Both the position numbers and the translations under genes were made by a program. From assembly GCA_000432435.1 (NCBI GenBank), contig HF993129.1, positions 10,119-74,118 on the forward strand: 64,000 nucleotides of DNA. The letters run 5' to 3'. Source of the DNA: Eubacterium sp. CAG:180. GTDB lineage: Bacteria > Bacillota > Clostridia > Oscillospirales > Acutalibacteraceae. Position 1 is the first letter of the stretch. Each line of letters opens with the position of its first letter. Below are positions 17,379 to 27,025 of the stretch, piece by piece. The notes under the pieces are model-generated. The model ran no database searches. It had not been told where the DNA came from and saw nothing but the letters and a program-made list of their open reading frames with translations.

Positions 17379-17414
17379 AATCACCGCACAGTTATTGCTG
17401 TGCGGTGATTTTTT
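17379..17414 (+). terminator. Intrinsic terminator of pckG
   Basis: A perfect 13-bp stem (17379-17391 and 17398-17410), 6-nt loop, then a T-run. Confidence 0.92.
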
Positions 17415-17475
17415 ATGTTCATGTAGATAAAGTGTGTTCTGCTGTGAGTTTTGACTTTTATTTTGCGCGATTATG

Positions 17476-17484
17476 TGTTATACT
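17476..17484 (+). promoter_or_regulatory. Extended -10 promoter
   Basis: TGT followed by TATACT (17479-17484), 29 bp before the metallophosphoesterase start. A TTGACT at 17451 is too far (22 bp) to be an ideal -35 box. Confidence 0.45.
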
Positions 17485-17513
17485 TTTGACATAAAAAAGA
17501 AAGTTGGTGCGTT

Positions 17514-18680
17514 ATGGCTTCTCCGATAGGCAAAGCGAAAAGCTTAAAATTTAAGAAAGACGGTACTTTCCGCATTATGCAGATAGCCGACACTCAAGAT
17601 ACAAACATCACGTCAAAAAACACTGTGGAATTTATCGGTAAAGCGCTTGACAGCGAAAACCCCGACCTTGTAGTGTTTACGGGTGACCAGATAAAAGGCT
17701 ACGGCCTCAGTTTTGCCACGGGTAATCGCGACAAAAAGGTTGCCGAAGCAATACGTAATATCGTAACACCGGTTGCCGAAAGAAACATTCCGTTTACATT
17801 TGTATTCGGTAATCATGATGATCAGGCTTTCGGTATTTCCAAGGAAAAGCAGATGATAGTATACAAGAGCTTTCCTACCTGTCTTGCAGAACCCGGCGAT
17901 CCTTCTATCAGCGGATACGGCAACCATTATATAAACATTTTAAGTTCGGACGGCAAAAAAATATTATTTAATATATATCTTATAGATTCACTTTCCGCAA
18001 GTCTTGACGGCCATTGCAGTGCGGTTTCCGAGGAGCAGATTGCTTGGTACAAGAGTGCCAGAGATTATTTAAAAGACAAAACAGGGGATTACGTGCCGTC
18101 TTTATTGTTCCAGCATATACCGGTACCCGAAATGTGGAACGTGCTGAAAGAAGTTCCGAAATCACATAAGCCGCACGCTGTCGGATATAGGTCTCATTAC
18201 GGAAAATACTATTGGATGGATGAGAAATATCTTATCCCGGGTAACTGCGATTTCTTGCTTGAAACTCCGGCTACACCCGAGAAAAACAGCGGCGAATTTA
18301 ATGCGGCGGCGGAAAAGGGCGATGTACTTGCCATGTTTTTCGGTCATGACCATAATAACAGCTTTATTGCACGTTATAAAAATGTTATTCTCGGTTATAC
18401 ACAGGGTTGCGGATTTAATGTTTACGGTCCCGATTTAAACAGAGGCGTGCGTGTAATTGACTTAGACGAAAACAATGTGCGGGAGTTCAAAACACATACG
18501 GTAATGTATAAGGACTTTTACACATCAAAGGACTTACATGATAAGCTGAAATATGCTTATTACAAATTTGCTCCGCCGAGCTTTGAATCCGTATTACCGC
18601 TTATAAAAAAAGGCGCAATTGCAGGAGGCGTTGCGGCAGTAGCGTTGGGTGCGGCACTCTATATTAAAAATAAAAAATAA
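17514..18680 (+). CDS. Calcineurin-like metallophosphoesterase, C-terminally membrane-anchored
   Basis: A protein of 388 aa. Metal-site motifs in order are ADTQD (replacing the usual DxH), FTGDQIKGYG, FGNHDD, FQHIPVPE and FFGHDHNN. It resembles the DUF-type phosphoesterases related to yeast Dcr2 and purple acid phosphatases. The last 20 residues form a hydrophobic segment followed by KNKK, which looks like a tail anchor; no N-terminal signal is visible. The substrate cannot be told from sequence. It is monocistronic with its own promoter and a strong terminator. Confidence 0.8.
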   Translation: MASPIGKAKSLKFKKDGTFRIMQIADTQDTNITSKNTVEFIGKALDSENPDLVVFTGDQIKGYGLSFATGNRDKKVAEAIRNIVTPVAERNIPFTFVFGNHDDQAFGISKEKQMIVYKSFPTCLAEPGDPSISGYGNHYINILSSDGKKILFNIYLIDSLSASLDGHCSAVSEEQIAWYKSARDYLKDKTGDYVPSLLFQHIPVPEMWNVLKEVPKSHKPHAVGYRSHYGKYYWMDEKYLIPGNCDFLLETPATPEKNSGEFNAAAEKGDVLAMFFGHDHNNSFIARYKNVILGYTQGCGFNVYGPDLNRGVRVIDLDENNVREFKTHTVMYKDFYTSKDLHDKLKYAYYKFAPPSFESVLPLIKKGAIAGGVAAVALGAALYIKNKK

Positions 18681-18708
18681 TATGATGCGTTAAAGAGATT
18701 ACAATAAA

Positions 18709-18740
18709 AATAACCCTCGGAGTTGACCGAGGGTTATTTG
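18709..18740. terminator. Bidirectional intrinsic terminator
   Basis: A 12-bp perfect stem (18709-18720 and 18727-18738) with A-rich and T-rich flanks lies between convergent genes. Confidence 0.85.
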
Positions 18741-18753
18741 CTGCCGTTTTATA

Positions 18754-20055
18754 TTACAAATTTACTTTTTGCGGCATACCGTTTTCTTCGCGTGATTTAT
18801 CTGCGAGATAAACGCACAGATGACCTGCCACCGAATCAAATATTGAGGTGCAGGCGAGAGAGGGTTTACCTCCTCTTAAAAACTCGACGAAATCGGCCGC
18901 AAGCTTTTCGTCGCCGCCGCCGTGACCTCCGTAAGCGCCTACCATATCACCGTTTACATTTAGATCAACAACTTCGACCGTTTTTTCATCCGTTTTAGTA
19001 GGATGAATTTTAGCCACGGTGAATTTAGATTCTTCAAAATCACCGTAGATTTCGCCTTTTGTGCCTATAATATGTATTCTTCTCATCGGTCCTGCCGAAC
19101 CGCCGACCATATTATGCGTACCGGTTGCTCCGTTTTTGAAGTTCACGAGCACCGACTGATGGTCCACAACATTGTTGTCGCATTTGTATATACATCTGCC
19201 GTAGTTGCTGTCGCCTTTAAGCAGATTTATCCTGTCTTCATCTGTGGGGTTTTCAATTCCCTCAAGCTTATCCCAAATATAAAATGCCCAACGTTTAGGC
19301 TGATCAAGGTAGAGCCTTTTTGCTGAATATCGGCATGTGTCAACAAGCGGGCAGTCTACAAGACATTTTGTGCCGGCTTCCTTTGGCGCATTTTCCGGCT
19401 TAAATTGGAATTTGCTGCCGAAACTTGATATCATACTCGGCTGTGTATCGGACATCATCCACATCATCAGGTCTATATCGTGGCAGCATTTTGCAAGTAG
19501 CATAGATGTGTGGCAAACATCGGAATTAGCCCATTTTCCTCTTACATACGATGTTGACAAGTGATGATAGCTCACGTGCTCGCAGGTTTGTATGTTTATA
19601 ATGTCGCCGATTTCTCCTGAAGCTACTCTTTCTTTAATTGACAGATAAAACGGCGTATATCTCAATACGTGGCATATCATAACTTTGTTGCCGTTTTCTT
19701 TTACACATGACACAAGCTCGCGCATCTCTTTTTCATTTGTTGCAAAGGGCTTTTCGAGAAGCATATCATATCCCTTTTTCAGCAGGGGAATAGATGTTTC
19801 AACATGCTGTTCATCCATTGTACCGTTGATTACGGCGTCTGCAAATTTAGGAACTCTGGAGAGCTCAAGTGCCGAGTCAAAGCAGTTCTCTTTCGGGAAA
19901 CCGAACATTTCCATTGCCTTTTTTTGTCGAATTTTGTCCGGGTCGGCAACGCCGACAATTTTTAATTTGTCCGGATCGGTAAGGGCAAGCTTTGAATATA
20001 CAAAAGCCCTGTGACCGGCTCCCACAATAACGGCTGTGATAGGCTGATTACGCAC
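18754..20055 (-). CDS. Gfo/Idh/MocA-family NAD(P)-dependent oxidoreductase
   Basis: A protein of 433 aa from the GTG at 20055, chosen because a perfect AAGGAGGT lies 7 nt upstream; an ATG 42 bp further up has none. The Rossmann motif VIVGAGHRA starts the protein and EKPFATNEKE contains the catalytic lysine region. A cysteine cluster (CLVDCPLVDTC) followed by RYSA in the middle is a feature of one clostridial subgroup. Family members oxidise or reduce sugars and cyclitols; the substrate is not predictable. It is a single gene, convergent with the metallophosphoesterase. The final part GGGDEKLAADFVEFL is typical of sugar-active members. Confidence 0.85.
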   Translation of the reverse strand: MRNQPITAVIVGAGHRAFVYSKLALTDPDKLKIVGVADPDKIRQKKAMEMFGFPKENCFDSALELSRVPKFADAVINGTMDEQHVETSIPLLKKGYDMLLEKPFATNEKEMRELVSCVKENGNKVMICHVLRYTPFYLSIKERVASGEIGDIINIQTCEHVSYHHLSTSYVRGKWANSDVCHTSMLLAKCCHDIDLMMWMMSDTQPSMISSFGSKFQFKPENAPKEAGTKCLVDCPLVDTCRYSAKRLYLDQPKRWAFYIWDKLEGIENPTDEDRINLLKGDSNYGRCIYKCDNNVVDHQSVLVNFKNGATGTHNMVGGSAGPMRRIHIIGTKGEIYGDFEESKFTVAKIHPTKTDEKTVEVVDLNVNGDMVGAYGGHGGGDEKLAADFVEFLRGGKPSLACTSIFDSVAGHLCVYLADKSREENGMPQKVNL

Positions 20056-20190
20056 GAAACAGACCTCCTTAAATATTTTAAATGGATTATACATCAATCT
20101 TTTTGTAAAATAAAGTCATAATGTGAAAAATAAAATTGTTTCTGTGAGAAAAGTATGTTATTATATAAAAAACACAAAGGAGTTGACGAC

Positions 20191-20874
20191 GTGAAGCATT
20201 TGCGAAAAACAGTTTCAATATTGGCTTTGTCAGCCGCACTTTTATGTGTACTTTGTTCGGTAGCTTTCGCGGCTTCAAACAATGATTCCGCATTTGCGGT
20301 AAGCGAGAGTGGAGCCGCCGGCGATATAATAAATGTTGATGTGTATTTAAGCGGTAAAGATATCGGTTCTGTTTATATTGACCTTGAATATGACAATACT
20401 GCTCTGGAATTTGTTTCGGCGAGAACATTTGTTGCGGGTCTAAGGTTTAATTATAATTCATCAACTGTGCTTTCAGGCGGTAACATCGTTAGGTTTACCG
20501 GCTCTGTTGACAGTTATGACGCCCTTAATGTAAACGGTGCGGTTATGAGAGTTGAGCTTAAAATATTAAAATCCGATGTGCGCCCGCAAATTAAAATATC
20601 CGGTAAGTCATACGGTACCGACGGTGCATCAAGAGGCAGTCTGTCATACAGCGGGTTCATTAATGTTTATAACTATGATAGCGAAACGCTGTTTTGCAAA
20701 GATACAGAAACCGCCGGAAACCTATATTCCGCATACAAAAATATTTCCAACTCGGTAAAGATTGTGGATTATAACGGAGTTACGGTAAGGAATGACGGTC
20801 CTACAGTCAGGACGGGCGATAAGGTAATAATAAACGATAAAATCACAAAAAATATTAACACGTCAGATTCTTAA
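20191..20874 (+). CDS. Secreted protein with a cohesin-like beta domain
   Basis: A protein of 227 aa from the GTG at 20191, which has AAAGGAG 8 nt upstream; the frame opens 36 bp earlier without a site. A signal peptide is clear: basic start (KHLRK), hydrophobic core, AFA-A cleavage region. The mature part begins with GDIINVDVYL and LEYDNTALEFV, the usual start of cohesin-type beta sandwiches, and spans about 130 residues. The short C-terminal tail has repeated VR-N/T-G-D-like turns. No dockerin, sortase motif or catalytic residue is seen. A role in cell-surface or cellulosome-like assembly is possible, but no partner is in the window. Own promoter region and terminator, monocistronic. Confidence 0.65.
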   Translation: MKHLRKTVSILALSAALLCVLCSVAFAASNNDSAFAVSESGAAGDIINVDVYLSGKDIGSVYIDLEYDNTALEFVSARTFVAGLRFNYNSSTVLSGGNIVRFTGSVDSYDALNVNGAVMRVELKILKSDVRPQIKISGKSYGTDGASRGSLSYSGFINVYNYDSETLFCKDTETAGNLYSAYKNISNSVKIVDYNGVTVRNDGPTVRTGDKVIINDKITKNINTSDS

Positions 20875-20877
20875 CAC

Positions 20878-20920
20878 AAAAAAGCACCGCAGATTTTTGA
20901 AATCATGTGGTGCTTTTTGT
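20878..20920. terminator. Intrinsic terminator
   Basis: The outer stem AAAAGCACC with GGTGCTTTT and an inner stem GATTT with GAAATC are followed by a T-run on plus and an A-run on minus. It lies between convergent genes. Confidence 0.75.
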
Positions 20921-20934
20921 TGAATTTGTATTTA

Positions 20935-21261
20935 TTATTTTACTGCAAGGTCTATAAGCTGAAGTACGGCATTTACATCACCGTCAACCGAAACTCTGCC
21001 GGTTGTATAAGCGATAGCGGGTTTAAGCTTACCGTCGAGTATCTTTAAGAGATTGGTAGGTGCTACGGTTACGATAGCTTTGTTGTCATGATAATCGTAA
21101 GGCTCAACATTAACCTTGCCGTCTTTTGCTTCTATGTAGAAAATACCTTCCACATTTTTGCCTGTAAGATTTATCTGAATAGCAACGGTTCCGCTAAGTG
21201 AAGAAGCATCTGCATCTGCATATTTCGCTTTAACTTTTGATACGATTTGTTCGTAAGTCAT
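20935..21261 (-). CDS. SCP2 sterol-binding domain protein
   Basis: A protein of 108 aa that is almost entirely an SCP2-like domain: an N-terminal helix, then GTVAIQINLTG, FYIEAKDGKV, ATVTVA-like strands and the C-terminal ISVDGDVNAVLQL-type helix (here VSVDGDVNAVLQLIDLAVK). Such small bacterial SCP2 proteins bind hydrophobic ligands in the cytoplasm; their exact role is unknown. The ribosome binding site AAAGGAG precedes the ATG. Monocistronic. Confidence 0.8.
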   Translation of the reverse strand: MTYEQIVSKVKAKYADADASSLSGTVAIQINLTGKNVEGIFYIEAKDGKVNVEPYDYHDNKAIVTVAPTNLLKILDGKLKPAIAYTTGRVSVDGDVNAVLQLIDLAVK

Positions 21262-21293
21262 AAATATTAACTCCTTTTTAATTTGTTATTATA

Positions 21294-21322
21294 ATTTTAT
21301 CACTTTGATAAATGGTATGCAA
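21294..21322 (-). promoter_or_regulatory. Promoter of the SCP2 gene
   Basis: Minus strand: -35 TTGCAT (21322-21317), 17-bp spacer, TG-extended -10 TAAAAT (21299-21294). The rest of the 21262-21545 gap holds nothing else I recognise apart from the opposing promoter. Confidence 0.6.
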
Positions 21323-21476
21323 GTTTAATTAATCGTCAAACAGACGTTTTTTATATATATTATTACTAAGATTTTATTCAAAAAATATACAAAATGCTTA
21401 ATGTGTCGATTATTGACGACAGAAAAGCCGAGTAAACAGACACTTCTATTAATTTATCTTTTGCAATTAAAAAATG

Positions 21477-21505
21477 ATGACAAACGGCTGAAAATAATGT
21501 ATAAT
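21477..21505 (+). promoter_or_regulatory. Promoter of the alpha/beta hydrolase-miaB unit
   Basis: -35 ATGACA (21477-21482), 17-bp spacer, perfect -10 TATAAT (21500-21505). The hydrolase ATG is 41 bp downstream. Confidence 0.6.
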
Positions 21506-21545
21506 ACTTTAATATGAAAATGTATATAAAGTGGAGGAAAATGCC

Positions 21546-22484
21546 ATGGCGATTGTTCGTACCGAAGCATATTTTAATTCTTCGAACGGAATTAACAAAA
21601 TAAGAACGCTTATTTGGAAAGATGATGAACTCACTCCGCGCGGCGTATTCCAGATAGCGCACGGAATGGCTGAGCACATAGGACGCTACGATGAGTTTGC
21701 TAAGTATATTGCTTCTAACGGATTTGTTGTATGCGGAAATGACCATTTAGGCCACGGTAAATCGGTAAACGATGTTTCCGAACTCGGATTTATTGCCGAA
21801 AAGAACGGTGATAAGCGGCTTGTAGACGATATGCATATACTTACTAAGATCATGAAAAAGAGATATCCGGATTTACCGTATTTCCTTTTTGGTCACAGCA
21901 TGGGTTCTTTTTGTGCAAGAGTTTATACAGCCCATTTCGGCGATGAGCTGAACGGAGCTGTTTTTTGCGGAACGGGGGAGCTTCCGGCAGTTGCCGCCGC
22001 TTTACAGGAACCGATAAACAAACTTTGTGAAAAGCTCGGTCCACACACTAAATATGAAATCATGGGCAGTGCTATGAATGCATTTTTTAATGTGATGGTT
22101 CCCGATAAAACTTCGCCGTTATCATGGATCAGCGCAAATGCAGATAATATTGAAGCATATAAGGATGACCCGCTTTGCGGATTTACATTCACACTCGGCG
22201 GTTACAGAGACCTTTTTGCGATTGCCAATGACGCATCACGCAAGGAGTGGGCGTCTGAGGTTCCTCTTGATCTTCCGATTTTAATTATTTCCGGCGCGCT
22301 TGATCCTGTGGGCCTTAACGGCAAGGGCGTTATGGCTGTTTCGGATAATTTGGTTTTAGCCGGAAAAGAGCCTACGGTGGTTCTGTACCCTGGCGACAGG
22401 CATGAAATACTTATGGAAAGCGATAAGGACGTTGTGTACCATGACGTTTTAGCTTGGCTCGATTCACAATATGTTGCCGAATGA
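21546..22484 (+). CDS. Monoacylglycerol lipase-like alpha/beta hydrolase
   Basis: A protein of 312 aa from the ATG at 21546, 8 nt after GGAGG; the GTG at 21531 would put the ribosome binding site inside the gene. Motifs are the serine hydrolase FGHSMGSF nucleophile elbow, the oxyanion strand QIAHGMAEH, a lid region, and a late GDRHEILME with the catalytic histidine. Serine aminopeptidase S33 / lysophospholipase family; cytoplasmic. Likely a lysophospholipid or monoglyceride esterase (family inference). It ends 10 bp before miaB and probably shares its transcript. Confidence 0.82.
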   Translation: MAIVRTEAYFNSSNGINKIRTLIWKDDELTPRGVFQIAHGMAEHIGRYDEFAKYIASNGFVVCGNDHLGHGKSVNDVSELGFIAEKNGDKRLVDDMHILTKIMKKRYPDLPYFLFGHSMGSFCARVYTAHFGDELNGAVFCGTGELPAVAAALQEPINKLCEKLGPHTKYEIMGSAMNAFFNVMVPDKTSPLSWISANADNIEAYKDDPLCGFTFTLGGYRDLFAIANDASRKEWASEVPLDLPILIISGALDPVGLNGKGVMAVSDNLVLAGKEPTVVLYPGDRHEILMESDKDVVYHDVLAWLDSQYVAE

Positions 22485-22494
22485 GGTTGTTTAA

Positions 22495-23913
22495 TTGTCA
22501 GAAAAGTATAATGTTTCAAAAGAAGAAAAAATAAGACAGGCAGAGTTTGCGGATAAAGTTAAGACAGTCTTGGCGGCTGAGTTTTACGAGTGCTCTCCTA
22601 AAGCATTTATTCATACATACGGTTGCCAAGGAAATGTTTCCGACAGCGAACGCATAATGGGTATGCTTAAAGAGATGGGCTATGTGTTTACAAATGATGC
22701 GTCAAAGGCCGATTTAATCCTTTATAATACCTGTGCCGTGCGCGAACACGCCGAGGACAGAGTTTTCGGAAACGTCGGAGCCGTGAAAAAATATAAAAAG
22801 GACAATCCGCATCTTATTATAGCCCTTTGCGGTTGTATGATGCAGCAAGAGCATATCAGAAATAAAATATACAGCAGCTATCCGTTTGTCGATCTTGTAT
22901 TCGGCACACACGCGGTTACATCGCTCCCTGAATTGCTTTACAGGACACTTTCGGGAAACAAACGCGTTTTCTATGCTCCGGATAGTCACGGTGAAATTGC
23001 GGAGGACATACCGATTTACCGTGACAGAGGGATTAAAGCTTGGTTACCTATAATGTATGGCTGCGATAATTTTTGCACATACTGCATAGTGCCGTATGTT
23101 CGCGGCCGAGAGAGAAGCAGAGAACCTCAGGCAGTTCTGAACGAAGCAGAGGATATCATCGCAAATGGATATAAAGATATAACGCTTTTAGGGCAGAATG
23201 TTAACTCGTACGGAAAAAACAATGTTTCCGATATGAATTTTGCGGGACTTCTCCGTGAAGTAGCTAACCTTGACGGCGATTTTTGGGTAAGGTTTATGAC
23301 TTCACACCCAAAGGATTGTACTAAAGAGCTAATAGATGTAATGGCGGAGAACGATAAGATTGCCAAGCATTTGCACTTGCCTTTCCAATCGGGAAACGAT
23401 CGCGTTTTAAAAGCGATGAACAGGCATTATGACCGTAAAAAATATCTTGAACTGATAAATTATGCAAAAGAAAAGATTCCTGATTTATCGCTTACAAGCG
23501 ATGTTATTGTCGGATTTCCGGGCGAAACTTACGAGGAATTCAAAGACACGTTGTCGCTTATAAAAGAAGTGGAATTTACATCACTTTTTACGTTCATTTA
23601 TTCTCCGCGTGAGGGTACAAAAGCGGCGTCGATGGAAGACCCTGTAACAAAAGATGAAAAATCAAGATGGTTTAAGGAACTTTGTGACCTACAGGAGTCA
23701 ATTGCGTCAAAAAGAACCGCTAAGATGAAAGACAATGTATATAAGGTCCTTGTCGAATCCGAAGCTAAAAATCATCCCGGTATGCTTTCGGGCAGGACCG
23801 AAGGAAATATTATTATCGAATTTTCCGGTGACAGCAGTTTGATAGGGTCATTCAGAAATGTTAAAGTTACCGAACCGCTTAATTGGATATTAAAGGGCGA
23901 ATTGCAACAGTAA
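22495..23913 (+). CDS. miaB: tRNA-2-methylthio-N6-dimethylallyladenosine synthase
   Basis: A protein of 472 aa with a TTG start 8 nt after GAGG. The UPF0004 domain carries three conserved cysteines (TYGCQGN, YNTCAVR, CGCMMQ). The radical-SAM centre is CDNFCTYCIVPYVRGRERSR. A C-terminal TRAM domain follows. It adds the 2-methylthio group to i6A37 of tRNAs, using two Fe-S clusters, downstream of MiaA, which is encoded 5 kb away in the same series. The order miaB-ymcA-mutS-mutL-miaA resembles the B. subtilis ymcB region. Confidence 0.95.
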   Translation: MSEKYNVSKEEKIRQAEFADKVKTVLAAEFYECSPKAFIHTYGCQGNVSDSERIMGMLKEMGYVFTNDASKADLILYNTCAVREHAEDRVFGNVGAVKKYKKDNPHLIIALCGCMMQQEHIRNKIYSSYPFVDLVFGTHAVTSLPELLYRTLSGNKRVFYAPDSHGEIAEDIPIYRDRGIKAWLPIMYGCDNFCTYCIVPYVRGRERSREPQAVLNEAEDIIANGYKDITLLGQNVNSYGKNNVSDMNFAGLLREVANLDGDFWVRFMTSHPKDCTKELIDVMAENDKIAKHLHLPFQSGNDRVLKAMNRHYDRKKYLELINYAKEKIPDLSLTSDVIVGFPGETYEEFKDTLSLIKEVEFTSLFTFIYSPREGTKAASMEDPVTKDEKSRWFKELCDLQESIASKRTAKMKDNVYKVLVESEAKNHPGMLSGRTEGNIIIEFSGDSSLIGSFRNVKVTEPLNWILKGELQQ

Positions 23914-23960
23914 ATTATCCCGTGAGGGTTATTTAAAAACATCTTTTAAAGGAGTTAAAA

Positions 23961-24377
23961 ATGGAACTTGAGAAAATGGCAAGGCAGCTCGGCGCTGCTA
24001 TTCAGCAGGACGAGGCTTATCTTAATTTTGAAAAAGCAAGACTTGCAAATGAGGCTGACGAGGAGCTCAACGACCTTATGGGCAAAATAAGACTTATACA
24101 GATGTCTTATCAGGTTGAGGCTGCCAAGGATGAGCCCGATGAGGATAAAATGAATGGTTTTAACCAGGAATTTCAGGGTGTTTATTCTCAGATAATGGCT
24201 AACAAGAATATGCAGGAATACGAAAAAGCGAGACAGGCTGTTGACGATATGATGAATTATATTACCGGTATTCTCGGCCTTTGCGTAAACGGTGAGGATC
24301 CCGAGACCTGCGATCCGAGAGCTCATCAGCATGATTGCGGCGGCGAATGCTCTTCGTGCAGCGGCTGCAATCATTGA
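23961..24377 (+). CDS. ymcA: YlbF/YmcA family protein with a Cys/His-rich tail
   Basis: A protein of 138 aa. The helical YlbF/YmcA domain covers the first 110 residues. The tail contains C-x10-C and a dense cluster (HQHDCGGECSSCSGCNH) capable of binding metal or an Fe-S cluster. In B. subtilis YmcA (RicA) works with YlbF and YaaT in RNase Y-dependent mRNA maturation, and that complex binds [4Fe-4S] clusters. The position between miaB and mutS matches the B. subtilis arrangement, which supports orthology. Ribosome binding site AAAGGAG. Confidence 0.8.
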   Translation: MELEKMARQLGAAIQQDEAYLNFEKARLANEADEELNDLMGKIRLIQMSYQVEAAKDEPDEDKMNGFNQEFQGVYSQIMANKNMQEYEKARQAVDDMMNYITGILGLCVNGEDPETCDPRAHQHDCGGECSSCSGCNH

Positions 24378-24404
24378 TAAATTTGATTTTACCGAGGTAA
24401 AAAA

Positions 24405-27017
24405 ATGGCTGAATTATCACCTATGATGAAACAATATTTTGAAATAAAAAAGGATTACGGCGATACTATCCTTATGTTTCGTCTCGGCGATTTTTATGAA
24501 ATGTTTTTTGATGATGCCAAAACGGCGTCCAAAGAACTTGACCTTGTTTTAACGGGTCGTGACTGTGGCCAGGAGGAACGCGCGCCCATGTGCGGCGTTC
24601 CTTTTCACAGTGCTGACGGGTATATTGCTAAGCTTGTCAGTAAGGGGTACAAGGTTGCTGTATGTGAACAGCTTGAGGACCCTAAAACGGCTAAAGGTAT
24701 AGTAAAACGAGATGTAATACGTGTTATTACTGCAGGTACCGTTATCGAAAGCAGTATGCTCGATGAAACAAAAAACAACTATCTTTGCTCTTGCTGTCTT
24801 TTGTTTGACGGCTTAGGGCTTTGTTTTGTTGATGTTTCAACAGGCGAACTGTATTTAACTGAGTTTTCCGAAAATTATGATGAAAAAGCGGTAGATGAAC
24901 TCGCGAGGTTTATGCCGAGCGAGATACTTATGAATAAAGAAACCTCAACTCTTAAAAGATTTTGTACCTTTGTCAGCAAAAAGACGGAGGCCACCGCCGA
25001 AACATTATCATCATCCGAATTCGACTTTGAAAAATGTAAAAATATCGTTCTTTCCCATTTTGAGAAGAGCAGTCTGGATTCACTTGATCTTGAGAATAAG
25101 AAAAGTGCCGTTTGCGCTTTGGGCGCTGCACTTTCATACTTATATAACGCTCAGAGAAATGACCTCAATAACATAAAAAGTATAAATTTCTACTCCGATT
25201 CGAGGTTTATGAAAATCGGTCTTTCCACAAGACGCAACCTTGAAATCACCGAAACTATGCGTGACCGCGAGAAAAAGGGGTCTCTTCTGTGGGTATTGGA
25301 TAAAACTAAAACAGCTATGGGTAAAAGGCTTATTCGCAATTGGACGGAATGTCCGTTGTATGACTGTGCCGCAATAATAAGGCGGCAAAATGCGGTCGAT
25401 GAGCTTTACGGAAACACGCCGTTACGTGAAGAACTTATGTCACTTATGGGCGGAATATATGATATGGAAAGGCTTATGACCCGTGTTCTTTATAATACGG
25501 CAAATGCGAAGGAACTTTTGTCGCTGAAGTCTACGCTGTCTCCGTTGCCGAGAATAAAAGAGATGCTCTCCGGCTGTACATCTTCTATGCTGAAATCTGT
25601 CTATGATAATATTGACCTTCTCGAAGACGTTTATAATCTTGTCAATGACGCGATAAGTGAGGACGCACCGTTTTCCGTAAGAGAGGGCGGTATGATTAAG
25701 GATAATTTCAATGCCGAGCTTGACGAGCTTCGCGATATAGTAAACGGCGGAAAGACTTATCTTGCCGAGCTTGAAAAAAATGAGCAGGAAAAAACCGGCA
25801 TTAAGAAGCTTAAAATCGGATACAACCGGGTGTTCGGTTATTTTTATGAAGTACCTAATGCTTTCAAAGAGCTTGTTCCCGATGAATACATAAGAAAGCA
25901 AACTCTGACAAATTGTGAAAGATACATATCGGAGGAACTAAAAGCACTTGAAACCAAAGTCCTCGGAGCTCAGGAACGAATAGTCAGCCTTGAATATGAA
26001 GTATTCAGCTCTGTGCGTAAAAAAATCGGTGAGCAGTATGAGCGCACTCAGCGCACTTCAAAGGCAATAGCGACCCTTGATGCGCTTTGCAGTCTCGCTT
26101 TTGTTGCTGTTTCAAATAATTATTCTCGCCCCACAGTCAATGCAGGAGATCGTATAAGCATAGTTAACGGAAGACATCCTGTCATAGAAAAAATGCTCGG
26201 TGGTGCGCCATTTGTACCGAATGATACGTCTCTTGATTGTACAGATAATCGAACGCTCATAATAACCGGACCGAATATGGCAGGTAAGTCTACCTATATG
26301 CGTCAGGTTGCCATAATTGTTCTTATGTCTCAAATGGGAAGCTTTGTTCCTGCCGAGAGTGCCGAAATAGGGCTTGTTGACAGTATTTTCACACGTGTAG
26401 GCGCATCCGATGATTTGGCGTCGGGGCAATCGACTTTTATGGTTGAAATGAATGAGGTTGCCGAAATCCTTGAGAATGCCACAAAAAAGAGCTTGATTAT
26501 CCTCGACGAAATCGGCAGAGGTACATCGACATATGACGGAATGAGTATAGCAAAGGCTGTTCTCGAATATGTTACGGACAAGCATAAAATAGGCGCAAAA
26601 ACACTGTTTGCGACGCATTATCACGAGCTGACAGAGCTCGAAAATACTCTTGATGGCGTTAAAAATTACAATATTGCCGTTAAAAAGCGCGGCGATGACA
26701 TAACATTTTTACGCAGAATTGTACGCGGCGGTGCCGACGGCAGCTACGGTATAGACGTAGCAAAGCTTGCCGGCGTACCGGAAAGCGTTGTAAGAAGAGC
26801 AAGAGCTATTCTTAAATCACTTGAGGCAGAGGGAATTCCGAAAAAAGAATTCCGTGATGATAATAAGTCCGAATCCGGCAGTGATTTTCAGCTTTCGTTC
26901 GAGCAAAACAATAACGATGAAATCCTGGACGAACTTAAAGCGTTGGATGTCAATACTCTTACTCCGATTGAAGCTATGTCAAAATTATACGAACTTTCAA
27001 ATAAAGCAAAGCAATAG
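24405..27017 (+). CDS. mutS: DNA mismatch repair protein MutS
   Basis: A protein of 870 aa, full length. The N-terminal mismatch-binding motif LGDFYEMFF contains the Phe-x-Glu wedge. The ABC-type ATPase has Walker A GPNMAGKSTYMRQ, Walker B LIILDEIGRGTSTYDG and the signature region DDLASGQSTFMVEM. The C-terminus carries the short dimerisation tail. It recognises mismatches and recruits MutL, encoded 9 bp downstream. The GAGGT-type site is 9 nt before the ATG. Confidence 0.97.
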   Translation: MAELSPMMKQYFEIKKDYGDTILMFRLGDFYEMFFDDAKTASKELDLVLTGRDCGQEERAPMCGVPFHSADGYIAKLVSKGYKVAVCEQLEDPKTAKGIVKRDVIRVITAGTVIESSMLDETKNNYLCSCCLLFDGLGLCFVDVSTGELYLTEFSENYDEKAVDELARFMPSEILMNKETSTLKRFCTFVSKKTEATAETLSSSEFDFEKCKNIVLSHFEKSSLDSLDLENKKSAVCALGAALSYLYNAQRNDLNNIKSINFYSDSRFMKIGLSTRRNLEITETMRDREKKGSLLWVLDKTKTAMGKRLIRNWTECPLYDCAAIIRRQNAVDELYGNTPLREELMSLMGGIYDMERLMTRVLYNTANAKELLSLKSTLSPLPRIKEMLSGCTSSMLKSVYDNIDLLEDVYNLVNDAISEDAPFSVREGGMIKDNFNAELDELRDIVNGGKTYLAELEKNEQEKTGIKKLKIGYNRVFGYFYEVPNAFKELVPDEYIRKQTLTNCERYISEELKALETKVLGAQERIVSLEYEVFSSVRKKIGEQYERTQRTSKAIATLDALCSLAFVAVSNNYSRPTVNAGDRISIVNGRHPVIEKMLGGAPFVPNDTSLDCTDNRTLIITGPNMAGKSTYMRQVAIIVLMSQMGSFVPAESAEIGLVDSIFTRVGASDDLASGQSTFMVEMNEVAEILENATKKSLIILDEIGRGTSTYDGMSIAKAVLEYVTDKHKIGAKTLFATHYHELTELENTLDGVKNYNIAVKKRGDDITFLRRIVRGGADGSYGIDVAKLAGVPESVVRRARAILKSLEAEGIPKKEFRDDNKSESGSDFQLSFEQNNNDEILDELKALDVNTLTPIEAMSKLYELSNKAKQ

Positions 27018-27025
27018 GTGTTATT

